A stretch of DNA of 46,813 nt from a virus: the IMG/VR virus record IMGVR_UViG_3300042400_000841, positions 1 through 46,813 of that record; one strand, written 5' to 3'. This document shows, piece by piece, positions 6,422-15,765 of this stretch. How positions within the stretch are numbered: position 1 is the first letter of the stretch; every line of letters begins with the position of its first letter. Made by a program: the position numbers and the translations under genes. Below the pieces are notes generated by a model, which saw only the letters and a list, made by a program, of their open reading frames with translations, was not told where the DNA came from and did not search any database.

Positions 6422-8194
6422 TTATGAGTAGGTTAGCGAATGTTCAGACTCCATCGTGCGACGCTTATCTGACAGACGTGTCAGCCACTTTGGTGTCTGT
6501 CGCTTGACAATACCAACCCCCTGACCGCCTGCAATCTCAAAACCGTTTCGGCGCGCCATTTCGAGTGCGACCACGAACGAATCCCAGAGGTCAGGCGACC
6601 GGCCCATGCGCTCCTTGGTCTTGTTCTTGGGCTCAACGTCGATCAACCCGGTGCGGGCGATACCCCACTCGCGCATCGCGCCTTCCTCGGCCACTTCGCG
6701 GGGCAGTTTCCGCAGCTGCTTGGATTCGATCAACAGGCGCGACGAATACCACAACGCGGTGACCATCTTGCCGTAGGCTTCGCGCTCAGTCTTCGGATCA
6801 CCCTTGCGCACCGGGCGCTCGCTCGGCCGGCCACCGAACTCGATCGGAACAACCTCAGGGGACCACAACCGAGCAAACGCAGACATGAGCGTGCCGCGCC
6901 CCGTGGAGTCAAACCCAACACGCTCCGGTGAGATATTGCGCTGCTTGCAGTACAGCAAGACGTACTCGGCAATCTGCTCCTCGGCCTGCTGCGCCTTGAC
7001 TGCGGTAACCGGGATAACAATCGGTGCCTCACTGAATGCTAGCACGATGCGCCCCGATGAATCCGGCCCGAACGTAAGGTCAGTCATTACGCAGCGATCG
7101 CCGCCGACGCCCGAGTACGCCGCGTCGATACCGATGATCCTGGTCAGCTTGTCAGAGCGTTCCCACACGGGGTCGTCGAACGCTTGGTTCTGCTCGCACA
7201 GAGACATGGTGACCACGCGCCTGGTGCCGCCGTCCCGGGGCAGGAGCCCTAGGTTCATCATCGAGAACTGCAACGAGTCGCGGCCGTAGTAATCGAGGTC
7301 CGCCTGAATCTGCTCCGGCGTGATGATGCCCTTGTACGGGTTGGTGCCCTTCGGGAACTTCGCGTTCGGCGTGTCGTATCCACACAGCTGGACAGCCACA
7401 CCACCGGGTGCCCGCGTTCTCCAGGTGCGCGTCTTTTCGAGGTACTCAAGGCCTTCCCATCCGCCGATCGACGGGTGAGGCTCGCAGACCACGCCCAGCG
7501 CGTCGTTGCGGTCCTTGGGGTTGCCCATCGCGATCAGCTTGAACACCGGGTTCTTGCGGAGGTTGGCGACTGAATCCAGAAAGCCGCGCCCCATCAGCGA
7601 CGCTTCATCCGCGATCAACATGACGCGATCGTTCTTTAAGCCGACGTAGTTCGACAGACCCACGAACGTGCCACCGACCTTGCACGCCACACCGATGATT
7701 CCATCACGGAAGTCCTGCGCCTCGGCATCTTCATCCGAACTGGTCAGGATGAACCGGCTTTCGATCACGCGCCCGGGGAGCCACTCCCGCTTGGCCTTGG
7801 CCTTGTTGTGTAACTCCTTGATCGAGCCCCAGATGCGCAGCTGGAGACCTTCGCGGGTCGTCGATGACATGATGATCGAGGTCCCGGTTGGGTAGATGTA
7901 GAACGTGCAGAGCCCAAACGCAGCGGAGTTGTAAGTCTTACCTGAGGACCCTGGCCCCATAATTCCAACCTCGTTGTTTTCAACAAACGTCTGGATCAAG
8001 AGATCCGACCAGTCGTGCCAATCAAAGTGCGGCCAGAGCGCAGTCATGGCCTGCCGGAAGTGGTAGTATTTGCCGCGCCCGTACTTCACGCCGGCGTGCA
8101 TGATGTACCCATCCTTGCGCACCATCTCAGCCTCGATCAGAAAGCGGTCTTTTGTACGCCACGGTATGGACAAGTAATCGGGGCTTTCATTCAT
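6422..8194 (-). CDS. terL: Terminase large subunit, 590 aa
   Basis: ATP-driven DNA packaging motor and nuclease. With the start at ATG 8194 (MNESPDYLSIPW, AGGA upstream) the Walker A motif GPGSSGKT is at residues 80-87, and the Walker B region VMLIADEAS lies near 195. The C-terminal RNase H-like nuclease shows IIGIDAAYSG near 350, GFDSTGRG near 430, and SPDLWDSFVVALE near the end, supplying the expected acidic residues. Earlier in-frame ATGs at 8239 would overlap the divergent gene start; the region between 8194 and 8238 is only 43 bases. A small terminase subunit is not obvious in the window. Confidence 0.92.
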   Translation of the reverse strand: MNESPDYLSIPWRTKDRFLIEAEMVRKDGYIMHAGVKYGRGKYYHFRQAMTALWPHFDWHDWSDLLIQTFVENNEVGIMGPGSSGKTYNSAAFGLCTFYIYPTGTSIIMSSTTREGLQLRIWGSIKELHNKAKAKREWLPGRVIESRFILTSSDEDAEAQDFRDGIIGVACKVGGTFVGLSNYVGLKNDRVMLIADEASLMGRGFLDSVANLRKNPVFKLIAMGNPKDRNDALGVVCEPHPSIGGWEGLEYLEKTRTWRTRAPGGVAVQLCGYDTPNAKFPKGTNPYKGIITPEQIQADLDYYGRDSLQFSMMNLGLLPRDGGTRRVVTMSLCEQNQAFDDPVWERSDKLTRIIGIDAAYSGVGGDRCVMTDLTFGPDSSGRIVLAFSEAPIVIPVTAVKAQQAEEQIAEYVLLYCKQRNISPERVGFDSTGRGTLMSAFARLWSPEVVPIEFGGRPSERPVRKGDPKTEREAYGKMVTALWYSSRLLIESKQLRKLPREVAEEGAMREWGIARTGLIDVEPKNKTKERMGRSPDLWDSFVVALEMARRNGFEIAGGQGVGIVKRQTPKWLTRLSDKRRTMESEHSLTYS

Positions 8195-8237
8195 CTTGCG
8201 GGAATCCTGCGATGGCCTTTCAATCGGTTCAAGCGTC

Positions 8238-10277
8238 ATGGTCGCAGAAAAAAATCGCATCGTTGATGGCCTCCTCACCGCTGAAGGTGGGGTGGATAGC
8301 GGTTTTTCGCCCTCACTCATTCAGCCCAACCAGCTGGCGTGGGCGGTCAACACGACGGTGCGCGGCGGGTTCCCGAAAGCGCGGCCGGGAATCTGGGTGA
8401 AGAATCTCACCTTCGATGACCCGACCGTGGTTTACAACGGTGGGTACTACAACGCGGCGGTCCAGAAGGCGTTTGAAAAAGGCCAATTCCAAGGATGCGG
8501 AACGTACATTGCCGACGACACTGACCCGTTTCTGTTTGCGTCCATCGGTGGCAAGGTCTTTCAGATTGACATCAACGGAGGGTTCAAGGTCACCGACCTG
8601 ACTCCGATCAATTTCACGTTTCAGGTACTGACTCGCGGCCGGGTTTCCAATGTCGCAACCTACGTTTGCAGCGTTCCGCACGGGTTGTCGCCGGGCATGG
8701 TTGTCCGGCTGCCTGAACCTCCAGGTGCGTTCTTTCCGGATGGGTTCTTCGGAGATTTCATTGTGGAGACCGTCCCGAGTCCCACGACGTTCACGACGTA
8801 CTCACCGGGTATTGACGCTGGCCCGCTGCTTGGTCCGTTGTTCAACGCCTACCAGATGGCGACCAACGATCCGCAGGCGTCGCACGTCTACTTTCAGCAG
8901 GCGGAGAACTGGTTGATTGTTCAGGACGGCCAGAATCAGCCCTACCTCTACAACGGTTCAACCTTGCGGCGCGCAACTGGCGATGAAGTCCCCGTCGGCG
9001 GCCCGATGGCCTACGGCAAGGGGCGCCTCTGGGTGGCTAACGGCTCAGAATACTACGGCGGTGACTTGGTCTACGGAGACCCGGCCTACGGGCGCGACAG
9101 CGTCATTCGATTCACCGAGAACACGTTCTTGAATGAAGGCGGCGCTTTTGCAGTCTCCAACGGCCCGATCACTGGACTGGCGTTTGCCGCCAACCTGGAC
9201 ACGTCGCTGGGAGACGGCGACCTGCTGGTCTTCACGCCCACCGCAACCTACGCGTTCAACGCCCCGGTCGATCGGGATGTTTGGAAGGATCTCGATTATC
9301 CGATCCAGCGATTCGCCCTGCTGAACTTCGGATCGTTCAACCATGAGTCCATCGTTGCGGTCAACGGCGACCTAATTTTCCGGGCGCAGGACGGCATCCG
9401 GTCGTTGATCTACGCTCGCCGCGACTTCACCGAGTTCGGCAACACGCCGATCAGCCGGCAGGTTGTGCGGGCGCTGGCCTACGACACAGAGTTCTACCTG
9501 ACAGCTGCTAGCGCGGTGAACTTCGACAACCGGATGCTGATGACTATCCAGCCGCGCAAGATCAATAACCGTGGCATCGTCCATGGTGGTCTTGTCGTGA
9601 TGGATTTCGATCTTGTCTCGGGCATGGGCCGTAAACTGCCCCCGGCGTGGGAAGGCGTTTGGACTGGCGTTGACGTGTTTCAAATGGTCACGGTTCGTGT
9701 GAAGCGCACGGAGCGGTGCTTCATGTTTGGATTGAACCAGGACTACATTGGTCTCTACGAGGTCACCAAGAACGGCCAGTTCGACTTCGACGGGTTCGAT
9801 GATGCGCCGATCGACTGGACGATCGAGACGCGCTCGCTGACTTTCGCAGAGCCCACCAACAAGAAGCGCCTGGTGAGCGCCGATCAATGGTATGACCAGG
9901 TGATGGGCGACATCGAATCGAAGGTCTACTTCAAGGCCAACGAAGGCGAGTGCTGGCAGCCGTGGGCCGAGTTTAAGGACTGCGCCAAGTACCGCAACTG
10001 CGAGCCCGGTGAGATTTCCTGCCCTCCGGCGGTGATCAACTGCCAGGAGGTCAAATACTACCAGCCGCCTACGCGCTCGCGCATTGCCCTGCCGCAACCC
10101 CCGGACAAGTGCGACGTGCAGACCGGTGGGTTCACCAGGGATGGCTATGAGTTCCAACTCCGCTACGTCAACACGGGCCGGTTCCGCCTCAAGCGCGTGG
10201 CAATGGTTGCTCAGCGCCTTCAGGAGGATATTTACGGCGACCTCAGTCGCGTCGCCTGTCCGCTACTCTCAGCATAA
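8238..10277 (+). CDS. Tail hub/nozzle protein, gp12-like, 679 aa
   Basis: Start ATG 8238 (MVAEKNRIVDGLL); no clear Shine-Dalgarno. The protein has the look of podovirus tail tubular protein B: an N-terminus with GVDSGFSPSLIQPNQLAWA, repeated beta-propeller-like Tyr/Asp-rich segments, and late receptor-like domains. A module at about residues 129-194 (VATYVCSVPHGLSPGMVVRL ... TTFTTYSPG) matches modules in the next protein. A Cys-rich stretch near 580-630 (CWQPW, CAKYRNCEPGEISCP, CDVQTGG) is unusual for phage tails and may be disulphide-bonded or metal-binding. The gene is first in the rightward tail operon, divergent from the terminase gene. Confidence 0.75.
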   Translation: MVAEKNRIVDGLLTAEGGVDSGFSPSLIQPNQLAWAVNTTVRGGFPKARPGIWVKNLTFDDPTVVYNGGYYNAAVQKAFEKGQFQGCGTYIADDTDPFLFASIGGKVFQIDINGGFKVTDLTPINFTFQVLTRGRVSNVATYVCSVPHGLSPGMVVRLPEPPGAFFPDGFFGDFIVETVPSPTTFTTYSPGIDAGPLLGPLFNAYQMATNDPQASHVYFQQAENWLIVQDGQNQPYLYNGSTLRRATGDEVPVGGPMAYGKGRLWVANGSEYYGGDLVYGDPAYGRDSVIRFTENTFLNEGGAFAVSNGPITGLAFAANLDTSLGDGDLLVFTPTATYAFNAPVDRDVWKDLDYPIQRFALLNFGSFNHESIVAVNGDLIFRAQDGIRSLIYARRDFTEFGNTPISRQVVRALAYDTEFYLTAASAVNFDNRMLMTIQPRKINNRGIVHGGLVVMDFDLVSGMGRKLPPAWEGVWTGVDVFQMVTVRVKRTERCFMFGLNQDYIGLYEVTKNGQFDFDGFDDAPIDWTIETRSLTFAEPTNKKRLVSADQWYDQVMGDIESKVYFKANEGECWQPWAEFKDCAKYRNCEPGEISCPPAVINCQEVKYYQPPTRSRIALPQPPDKCDVQTGGFTRDGYEFQLRYVNTGRFRLKRVAMVAQRLQEDIYGDLSRVACPLLSA

Positions 10278-10278
10278 A

Positions 10279-13200
10279 ATGCCTTCCTCAAACCCAGTCG
10301 ATTACGGTGCCGATCCCTGCGGGCTGCGCAACAGCGCCTGGGCGATCAACGAGTGCTTGTTTGCCGCCAAGCGGGCCGATTTTCCTGAAGGCACGTTTCT
10401 GCTGGGGTCGAGTCCGGGGGCGAAGATTATTGATCGCGTGCGGGTTGGAGGTGTTGCAACTTTCAATACGGCAACGCCGCACGGCTTGGTGGTGGATGAA
10501 AAAATCACCCTGTACGGATTCAGTGACGCAACCTTCAACGGAACCGGGCCGGGGCAGTTTGGGTTTCAGGTGCTTAGCACACCAAGCCCAACGCAGTTTA
10601 CCGTTTCGATGCCGTCGCAGCCAGATGCGCCACTGGTTGTCCAAGACGGTTGGATCAACCTGATCGGCGGGGGCTACACATCATCGCTAGTCATGGGATA
10701 CCCTCCCCTAACAGGCGTGATCGACAACGTCGCGTTCACTGGCAAAGGCGCCGGGAAAACGATCCTGAAGTTCGCCAACAACACCTCTACGAAAAGAGGG
10801 GACACTTTCGGCTTCAACATCCAGATGCTGAAGGTGCTTGGGAATTACATTGGATCTGGAGTCGTTGGGTCACCTGGGTCTTACCCTGGCGTTCCGTTGA
10901 ACGCGCTAAACTGCAAGAACACCCTGATCGAGGGCATCACGTTCGACGGCAACTACGCCAACAACTCGGTCGCGGACATTAAGATCGTTTCGGTGCAGCG
11001 CACCAATGGCATTAACACGTACACCGTGGACAAGCCGTTGTACGCGCCTGGGATTAACGGAACCCAATTCTACTCCCCGGCTCCCCCGGCCTACACGCCG
11101 CCAATTGTTCCTCCGCCGTACACCAACGTCAGCGCGATCGGCCAGTACATCAGCAACGTGGTTACCGCTGGGCCAGGAAACGATCTGACGTTTGTTGGAT
11201 TCGGAAGCATTACGAACGTGACCCAGCTGGCGTTCGAGCGCGACCTGCGCGTGGTGCTGATTAACGAGCGGCAGAACCAGTTCAACTACGTTACATTCAC
11301 GAAGCATCAGCAGTGGAATTTTGGGTTTACCACCAACGATGTAATCACCGTGACCGGGTTTACCGACCCGGCAAGAAACGGCACTTTCACGGTCAATGGA
11401 TTTATCGACGCGCAACAGGTTTTTTGCACGCGAACTACGCCGTACCTTCAGCTGTTTTCCTATCAGCGCCTGACCAATGTGGCGTACATTAAAACCACCC
11501 TTGCGAACAACCTGCTAGCAGGGATGATCGTGAAGATTCAGGGGGCTGCTGATGGTTCGTTTAACGGAATTTTTACGGTTACAGGTATTGTATCGCCATC
11601 AGAATTTACCGTCGCAAACGCTGGTGCTGATACTGCCATCCTCCCAGGGCTCAGTGGATCTCTGTTCCGCATCACGGAATTTAACATCGTCAATGTCGAA
11701 CGAACAGCTGGAGTGGTAACCTATGAGCTTTCTACTGACCATGACTTTGCGCCCGGAGATACGGTAAACATATCTAACGTATCAATTCCTGAATTTAATG
11801 GCACAAAGGTTATTGTTGGTCCTATTATTTTTCAAAATCAATTTAACGTCACAATCGCCGGAGCAGACGTTCCGTTGACGCCGCAGGCGACTGCCACCGT
11901 CTACAAGCCCGTCAGCCAAAACGCCCGCGCATGGGCTGTGCCGGACGTAGCACTAACGCCGCAAACCAAGGCTGGTGTCAACTCCCTCTACACGGTCGCC
12001 GGTATCAACCATGTCGGAGAGAAGGCTCTGATTCAGAACAATCAGTTCTACGACTTCGGCGTTGGCGTCGCAGATGCGGAGACGTTCATTGTAAAATCGT
12101 TCCTGCCGATGAACGTAAATGACCTGACGGCAGGCGCCAAGGTTCTCAACAACGACTTCAGCTACCAGGGGCGCAACTCGATCCAGAGCACGCTGTACCC
12201 CGGCAACGCGGAGGCCAACACCCAGTGCGCGATCGGTGGCTATTCGAGCTTGGTGAACCCGATCAACGTGGTGTCCAGAGTCGGTGGCGTTGCGACCTAC
12301 ACGTGCGTGATGAAGCACACGTTGCGGGTCGGGGATGTGGTGGTGGTAAATTCTTTCCCAGATCCCACCTTCAACGGCAGCCTCACTGTCATATCGACAC
12401 CCGACGCATTCCGATTCACAGCAAACACCGGCGGCCCGGACGTGCTTCCCGGCCTCTACCTCGATGGCCAGGTAATCATGCTGCGCAGCAAGCGGATTTT
12501 CGCCTCTGAGTGCGAGTTCAAATACAACCGCGTCCAGGGCGGACCTGACGTGGTCAACCAGCAGAGCCCAGTCCATGCTATCACAGCCCGCGAAACCAGC
12601 GGGATGGACGTCAGCTACAACAACTTCGACGGGTTCCGTGGGACCTGCTTCTACGTCGATTCCTACCAGCACAAAGGCACGCACATTCACCACAACTCGG
12701 CGTTGAACGTCTCAGCGTTCATCTCGCTGGTGGTGCAGGATTGGTATTCATTGATTCAAACTGTTACACCCCCAGTTGCGAACCCAGAGACCTACTCAAC
12801 GCTGATCGCGGCCCACAAGGATATGCTGATCGAGAACAACGACGTTCTCCTCACAGGCCCTGATTCATGGTTTTACCAGACCGCGTTCGCGCCGCTGGAT
12901 GCGGTGTTCCTGATCAACAACCATGACGTAAATAAGTCGAAGTATTACTACCCAACGGACTACCAGATTCCGATTAGGCCAGTGGCCCCGCCGGCTCCAC
13001 TTCCAACAGGGGCATCAAGAAACGGAGCCGGTATATCGACGTTCAACACGGTTTCCCCGCATGAGCTTCAAGTGGGGATGGAAATTTCCGTGGTCGGCGT
13101 TACAGACGGGACATTCAACGGAGTGTTCACCGTCCTTTCAACTCCTTCGCCCACGCAGTTTACGGTCAACAACCCCGGGGTCCCAGGCACATCAGGAGGA

Positions 13201-13692
13201 GGTTTTCTTGGCATCAACGACCCCGTTAAATTCCCATGGGAAATCCGCCCAATCGGATACCAGCGCACCGGTGGCGTCGCCACATACACGACGGACAAGG
13301 CTCACCAACTGGTGCTTGGCGCTCACGCGACGGTCGAAGGGCTTAGCAACGCTTCGTTCAACGATGAGGTGATCGTGACCGGCACTCCGACGCTCTACAC
13401 ATTCACCTGCGCAAGTCCTGGCCCAGACGTGCCGTTTACCTCTGAGACCGGCAATTTCTTCCGGTACGTCGATAACATCCAGATCGGCTGCAACACGGTC
13501 AGGCGTCTGAGCGGAAACAGCTTGGTTGTAAACAACGGCGGCCGGTTTGGGACGTCATTCCTCCAGGGGCGTCCGGTACGCTGCGTTGCCCCGCTGGAGC
13601 AGTTCTTCTATTTCGATTGTCCCGAGGGCTGTTTGGCGCTTGAATGCGACCCCGGCCCGTGTAAGCCCAACGATTACGTTTACCGCATCTAG
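10279..13692 (+). CDS. Tailspike/tail fibre, beta-helix with inserted repeat modules, 1137 aa
   Basis: Start ATG 10279, right after the stop of the hub gene. The opening (VDYGADPCGLRNSAWAINEC) is typical of right-handed beta-helix pectate-lyase-like spikes (YGADPTGxxDSTxAI). Later segments with NCKNTLIEGITFDGNY, NNDFSYQGRN and ECEFKYNRVQG are the periodic Asn-rich turns of a beta-helix. At least seven inserts of about 60 residues follow a common pattern, (V)GGVATY...HxLxxGxxVxVxGxxDxxFNGxFTVxxxPSPTxFTV, near residues 53-114, 334-390, 397-453, 468-534, 662-724, 910-973 and 992-1054. Such modules are often labelled E1-FCCH-like in phages. The middle part (11450-11860) is visibly AT-richer than its flanks. 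Likely host polysaccharide binding or degradation. Confidence 0.8.
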   Translation: MPSSNPVDYGADPCGLRNSAWAINECLFAAKRADFPEGTFLLGSSPGAKIIDRVRVGGVATFNTATPHGLVVDEKITLYGFSDATFNGTGPGQFGFQVLSTPSPTQFTVSMPSQPDAPLVVQDGWINLIGGGYTSSLVMGYPPLTGVIDNVAFTGKGAGKTILKFANNTSTKRGDTFGFNIQMLKVLGNYIGSGVVGSPGSYPGVPLNALNCKNTLIEGITFDGNYANNSVADIKIVSVQRTNGINTYTVDKPLYAPGINGTQFYSPAPPAYTPPIVPPPYTNVSAIGQYISNVVTAGPGNDLTFVGFGSITNVTQLAFERDLRVVLINERQNQFNYVTFTKHQQWNFGFTTNDVITVTGFTDPARNGTFTVNGFIDAQQVFCTRTTPYLQLFSYQRLTNVAYIKTTLANNLLAGMIVKIQGAADGSFNGIFTVTGIVSPSEFTVANAGADTAILPGLSGSLFRITEFNIVNVERTAGVVTYELSTDHDFAPGDTVNISNVSIPEFNGTKVIVGPIIFQNQFNVTIAGADVPLTPQATATVYKPVSQNARAWAVPDVALTPQTKAGVNSLYTVAGINHVGEKALIQNNQFYDFGVGVADAETFIVKSFLPMNVNDLTAGAKVLNNDFSYQGRNSIQSTLYPGNAEANTQCAIGGYSSLVNPINVVSRVGGVATYTCVMKHTLRVGDVVVVNSFPDPTFNGSLTVISTPDAFRFTANTGGPDVLPGLYLDGQVIMLRSKRIFASECEFKYNRVQGGPDVVNQQSPVHAITARETSGMDVSYNNFDGFRGTCFYVDSYQHKGTHIHHNSALNVSAFISLVVQDWYSLIQTVTPPVANPETYSTLIAAHKDMLIENNDVLLTGPDSWFYQTAFAPLDAVFLINNHDVNKSKYYYPTDYQIPIRPVAPPAPLPTGASRNGAGISTFNTVSPHELQVGMEISVVGVTDGTFNGVFTVLSTPSPTQFTVNNPGVPGTSGGGFLGINDPVKFPWEIRPIGYQRTGGVATYTTDKAHQLVLGAHATVEGLSNASFNDEVIVTGTPTLYTFTCASPGPDVPFTSETGNFFRYVDNIQIGCNTVRRLSGNSLVVNNGGRFGTSFLQGRPVRCVAPLEQFFYFDCPEGCLALECDPGPCKPNDYVYRI

Positions 13693-13694
13693 CC

Positions 13695-14675
13695 ATGCCT
13701 GAGATCAACCTTACCGCCGGCGTGCTGCCTCCGCCCGCCTGCTTCGCATCCGAGCAGGATCGCTTGGACGCCTACGCAGCCGCCATGATCGCTCAGTTCG
13801 CGACCTCGCCGGAGTGGGTGGCGACCGACGTCGCACCCGTGGCCCCAAATCTTGGACTCTACTGGTTGCGCCTTGATTCTGGAGGAAACCCTGTCGAAGT
13901 CCTGAAATATAACACAACGGCACCGGCTGGCTGGGCGCGGCTTACGACCCAGTTTACCTACGGTGTCGGGGGTGGTACTGCCAACGTCTACACCGTGGCG
14001 CTTTCACCGGCGTCACCCGGAGTGAATCAAGCCTACAGAACCGGCGTGGCTTACGCGTTCGGTGCTGCCTCTGCAAACACCGGAGCTAGCACGCTTTCAG
14101 TCGATGGACTGGCGGCCAAGGCGATTACGAAGTACGGCACCGTGCCGCTGGTGGCCAACGACATCGTGAACGGCCAGATGTGCGTTGTGGTCTACGACGG
14201 CACGCGTTTCCAGCTGCTGAATCCTGGCCTAAATATCGGGCCTGCGGCCTTCGCACCTGGAACGGATCGCCAGTTCCTGCGGACGAACTCGACCCCGGCA
14301 TCGGTCTGGGAGTCGGGCTACATTACGCCAGTGGCGAACTATCAGGCCATCCCAGCGGCTGGATCGTCGGTCACGTTCTCGCACGGTCTGGGCGTGGATC
14401 CGTTGACGTGGGACATCGGAATTATCTGCACGGACGCAGCTGGTGATGCGGGGTATGCAGGAATCAATCCGGCTGGCGGGGACTACATTTCTTCAAGGTC
14501 GCTCGCTTGGACTACAAATTACGGAATCATCACCGGGTGTTTTTCAAACACCACCTCGATTGGTTTGGTTCGTGCCAGTGGTGGAACTCCGATTTACGTC
14601 TACCACAAGACAACCGGTGTAGCGACCGCGATCGACGAATCCAAATGGAAAGTCATGGCCCGCGCCATCCGCTAA
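13695..14675 (+). CDS. Tail protein, probable fibre or tip, 326 aa
   Basis: Two bases after the tailspike stop. An N-terminal helical part (ACFASEQDRLDAYAAAMIAQ) is followed by a beta-rich segment with YTVALSPASPGVNQAYRTGV, ASTLSVDGLAAKAITKYGT, DIVNGQMCVVVYDGTRFQLL, a pattern I recognise from phage tail collar or fibre proteins where a small beta domain precedes a receptor-binding head. The C-terminal part (SSVTFSHGLGVDPLTW...) resembles the receptor-facing beta domain of fibre tips. Position between spike and adaptor fits a tail appendage. Function beyond that is open. Confidence 0.7.
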   Translation: MPEINLTAGVLPPPACFASEQDRLDAYAAAMIAQFATSPEWVATDVAPVAPNLGLYWLRLDSGGNPVEVLKYNTTAPAGWARLTTQFTYGVGGGTANVYTVALSPASPGVNQAYRTGVAYAFGAASANTGASTLSVDGLAAKAITKYGTVPLVANDIVNGQMCVVVYDGTRFQLLNPGLNIGPAAFAPGTDRQFLRTNSTPASVWESGYITPVANYQAIPAAGSSVTFSHGLGVDPLTWDIGIICTDAAGDAGYAGINPAGGDYISSRSLAWTTNYGIITGCFSNTTSIGLVRASGGTPIYVYHKTTGVATAIDESKWKVMARAIR

Positions 14676-14676
14676 C

Positions 14677-15765
14677 ATGAGAAAAACCCTCGCCCAAGCC
14701 AAGAACTCCACGATCGCACAGGCTGTTGGTCTGGCCACCTGCGACGATCGCTTTCTCCAGCTGCTGAACGAGGCTCAGGCGCGCCTGGCTGACATGGGCA
14801 AGTGGTGGGGCACATACAAGAAGCTCCGCGTCTGCGTCACCGCCGGCTGCATCACCTGGCCTCGCGAGGTCAAGACGATCGAGGCGATGAACGTCTGCGG
14901 CTACAACATCCCGATCCAGAACCAGTGGTACGAGTTCCAGACGGACGAACGCGCACCGCGCACCGGGTGCGGCCGTGAGGGCTGCGAGCAGGAGCAGCTG
15001 CTAGATCGCGGCATGGTGACTCAGTTCCGTGATTCCGTCGGCAACTGCTACATCCGCGTGCAACCCCAGCTGTCGGCCGATGCTGGCAAGCGCGTGCTTC
15101 TCCAGGGGCTAGACCCCAACGGCAACCCGATCCGCACGCTGGACGCGGTCACCGGTGAGTACGTTTGGGGCGAGTACGTCACGCTGCCTAACCCGGCCGT
15201 GACCGCCTACGTTCAGACGGTCAATCTCTTTAAGCAACCGGGCCTTACCGGTGCCCAGAAGCCGCTGACTCAAGGCAGCCTGACGATTCTGGCGTACAAC
15301 CCATCGACTACCCTGCTGACCCAGGTGGCTGTCTGGGGGCCGAGCGAGCAGAACCCGGAGTATCGGCGCACCTACCTGATCGGTATGCCCGAGGTCTGCG
15401 GCGGCACCTCCGGGTGCAACGCGGAAGCGCAGAACGACTGCATCGACCATGGCGACGGCTGCGTGCCTCCAGATGAGGCCTGCACCAACACGGTGGTCGA
15501 AGCCATCGTGCGCCTGGACTTCATTCCCGCAGTTGTGGATTCAGACTGGCTGTTTATCGGCAATCTCCAGGCCATCAAGCACATGATGAAGGCCATCCAG
15601 AAGGAGGACCGGAATCAGTACACCGAGGCCGAGCGCGAGATCCAGTTGGCCCTGCGCAGCTTACGCAACGAACTCGAAGCCTACAGCCCGAACGAGCGCA
15701 CGGTAGTAAACGTGCAGCCGTTTGGTTCGGCAAAGATCCAATACCGTTTCGGAGGGTTTATCTGA
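14677..15765 (+). CDS. Tail adaptor, gp11-like, 362 aa
   Basis: An N-terminal helical region (LAQAKNSTIAQAVGLATCDD, RFLQLLNEAQARLADMGKWW) is a good match to the T7 gp11 or gp4-like head-tail adaptors that bind the portal. The middle is beta-rich; the C-terminal third returns to helices with KHMMKAIQKEDRNQYTEAE and ALRSLRNELEAY, another adaptor feature. Several Cys clusters (GCGREGCEQE, CGGTSGCNAE, CIDHGDGCVPPDEAC) are unusual and parallel those in the hub protein, so the two may share a metal-bound or disulphide-stabilised tail. Its stop overlaps the start of the next gene by one base. Confidence 0.8.
   Translation: MRKTLAQAKNSTIAQAVGLATCDDRFLQLLNEAQARLADMGKWWGTYKKLRVCVTAGCITWPREVKTIEAMNVCGYNIPIQNQWYEFQTDERAPRTGCGREGCEQEQLLDRGMVTQFRDSVGNCYIRVQPQLSADAGKRVLLQGLDPNGNPIRTLDAVTGEYVWGEYVTLPNPAVTAYVQTVNLFKQPGLTGAQKPLTQGSLTILAYNPSTTLLTQVAVWGPSEQNPEYRRTYLIGMPEVCGGTSGCNAEAQNDCIDHGDGCVPPDEACTNTVVEAIVRLDFIPAVVDSDWLFIGNLQAIKHMMKAIQKEDRNQYTEAEREIQLALRSLRNELEAYSPNERTVVNVQPFGSAKIQYRFGGFI

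Noticed and set aside
13688-13700. Terminators between tail genes
   Set aside because: Gaps of only a few bases; no hairpin plus T-run in this part of the tail operon.
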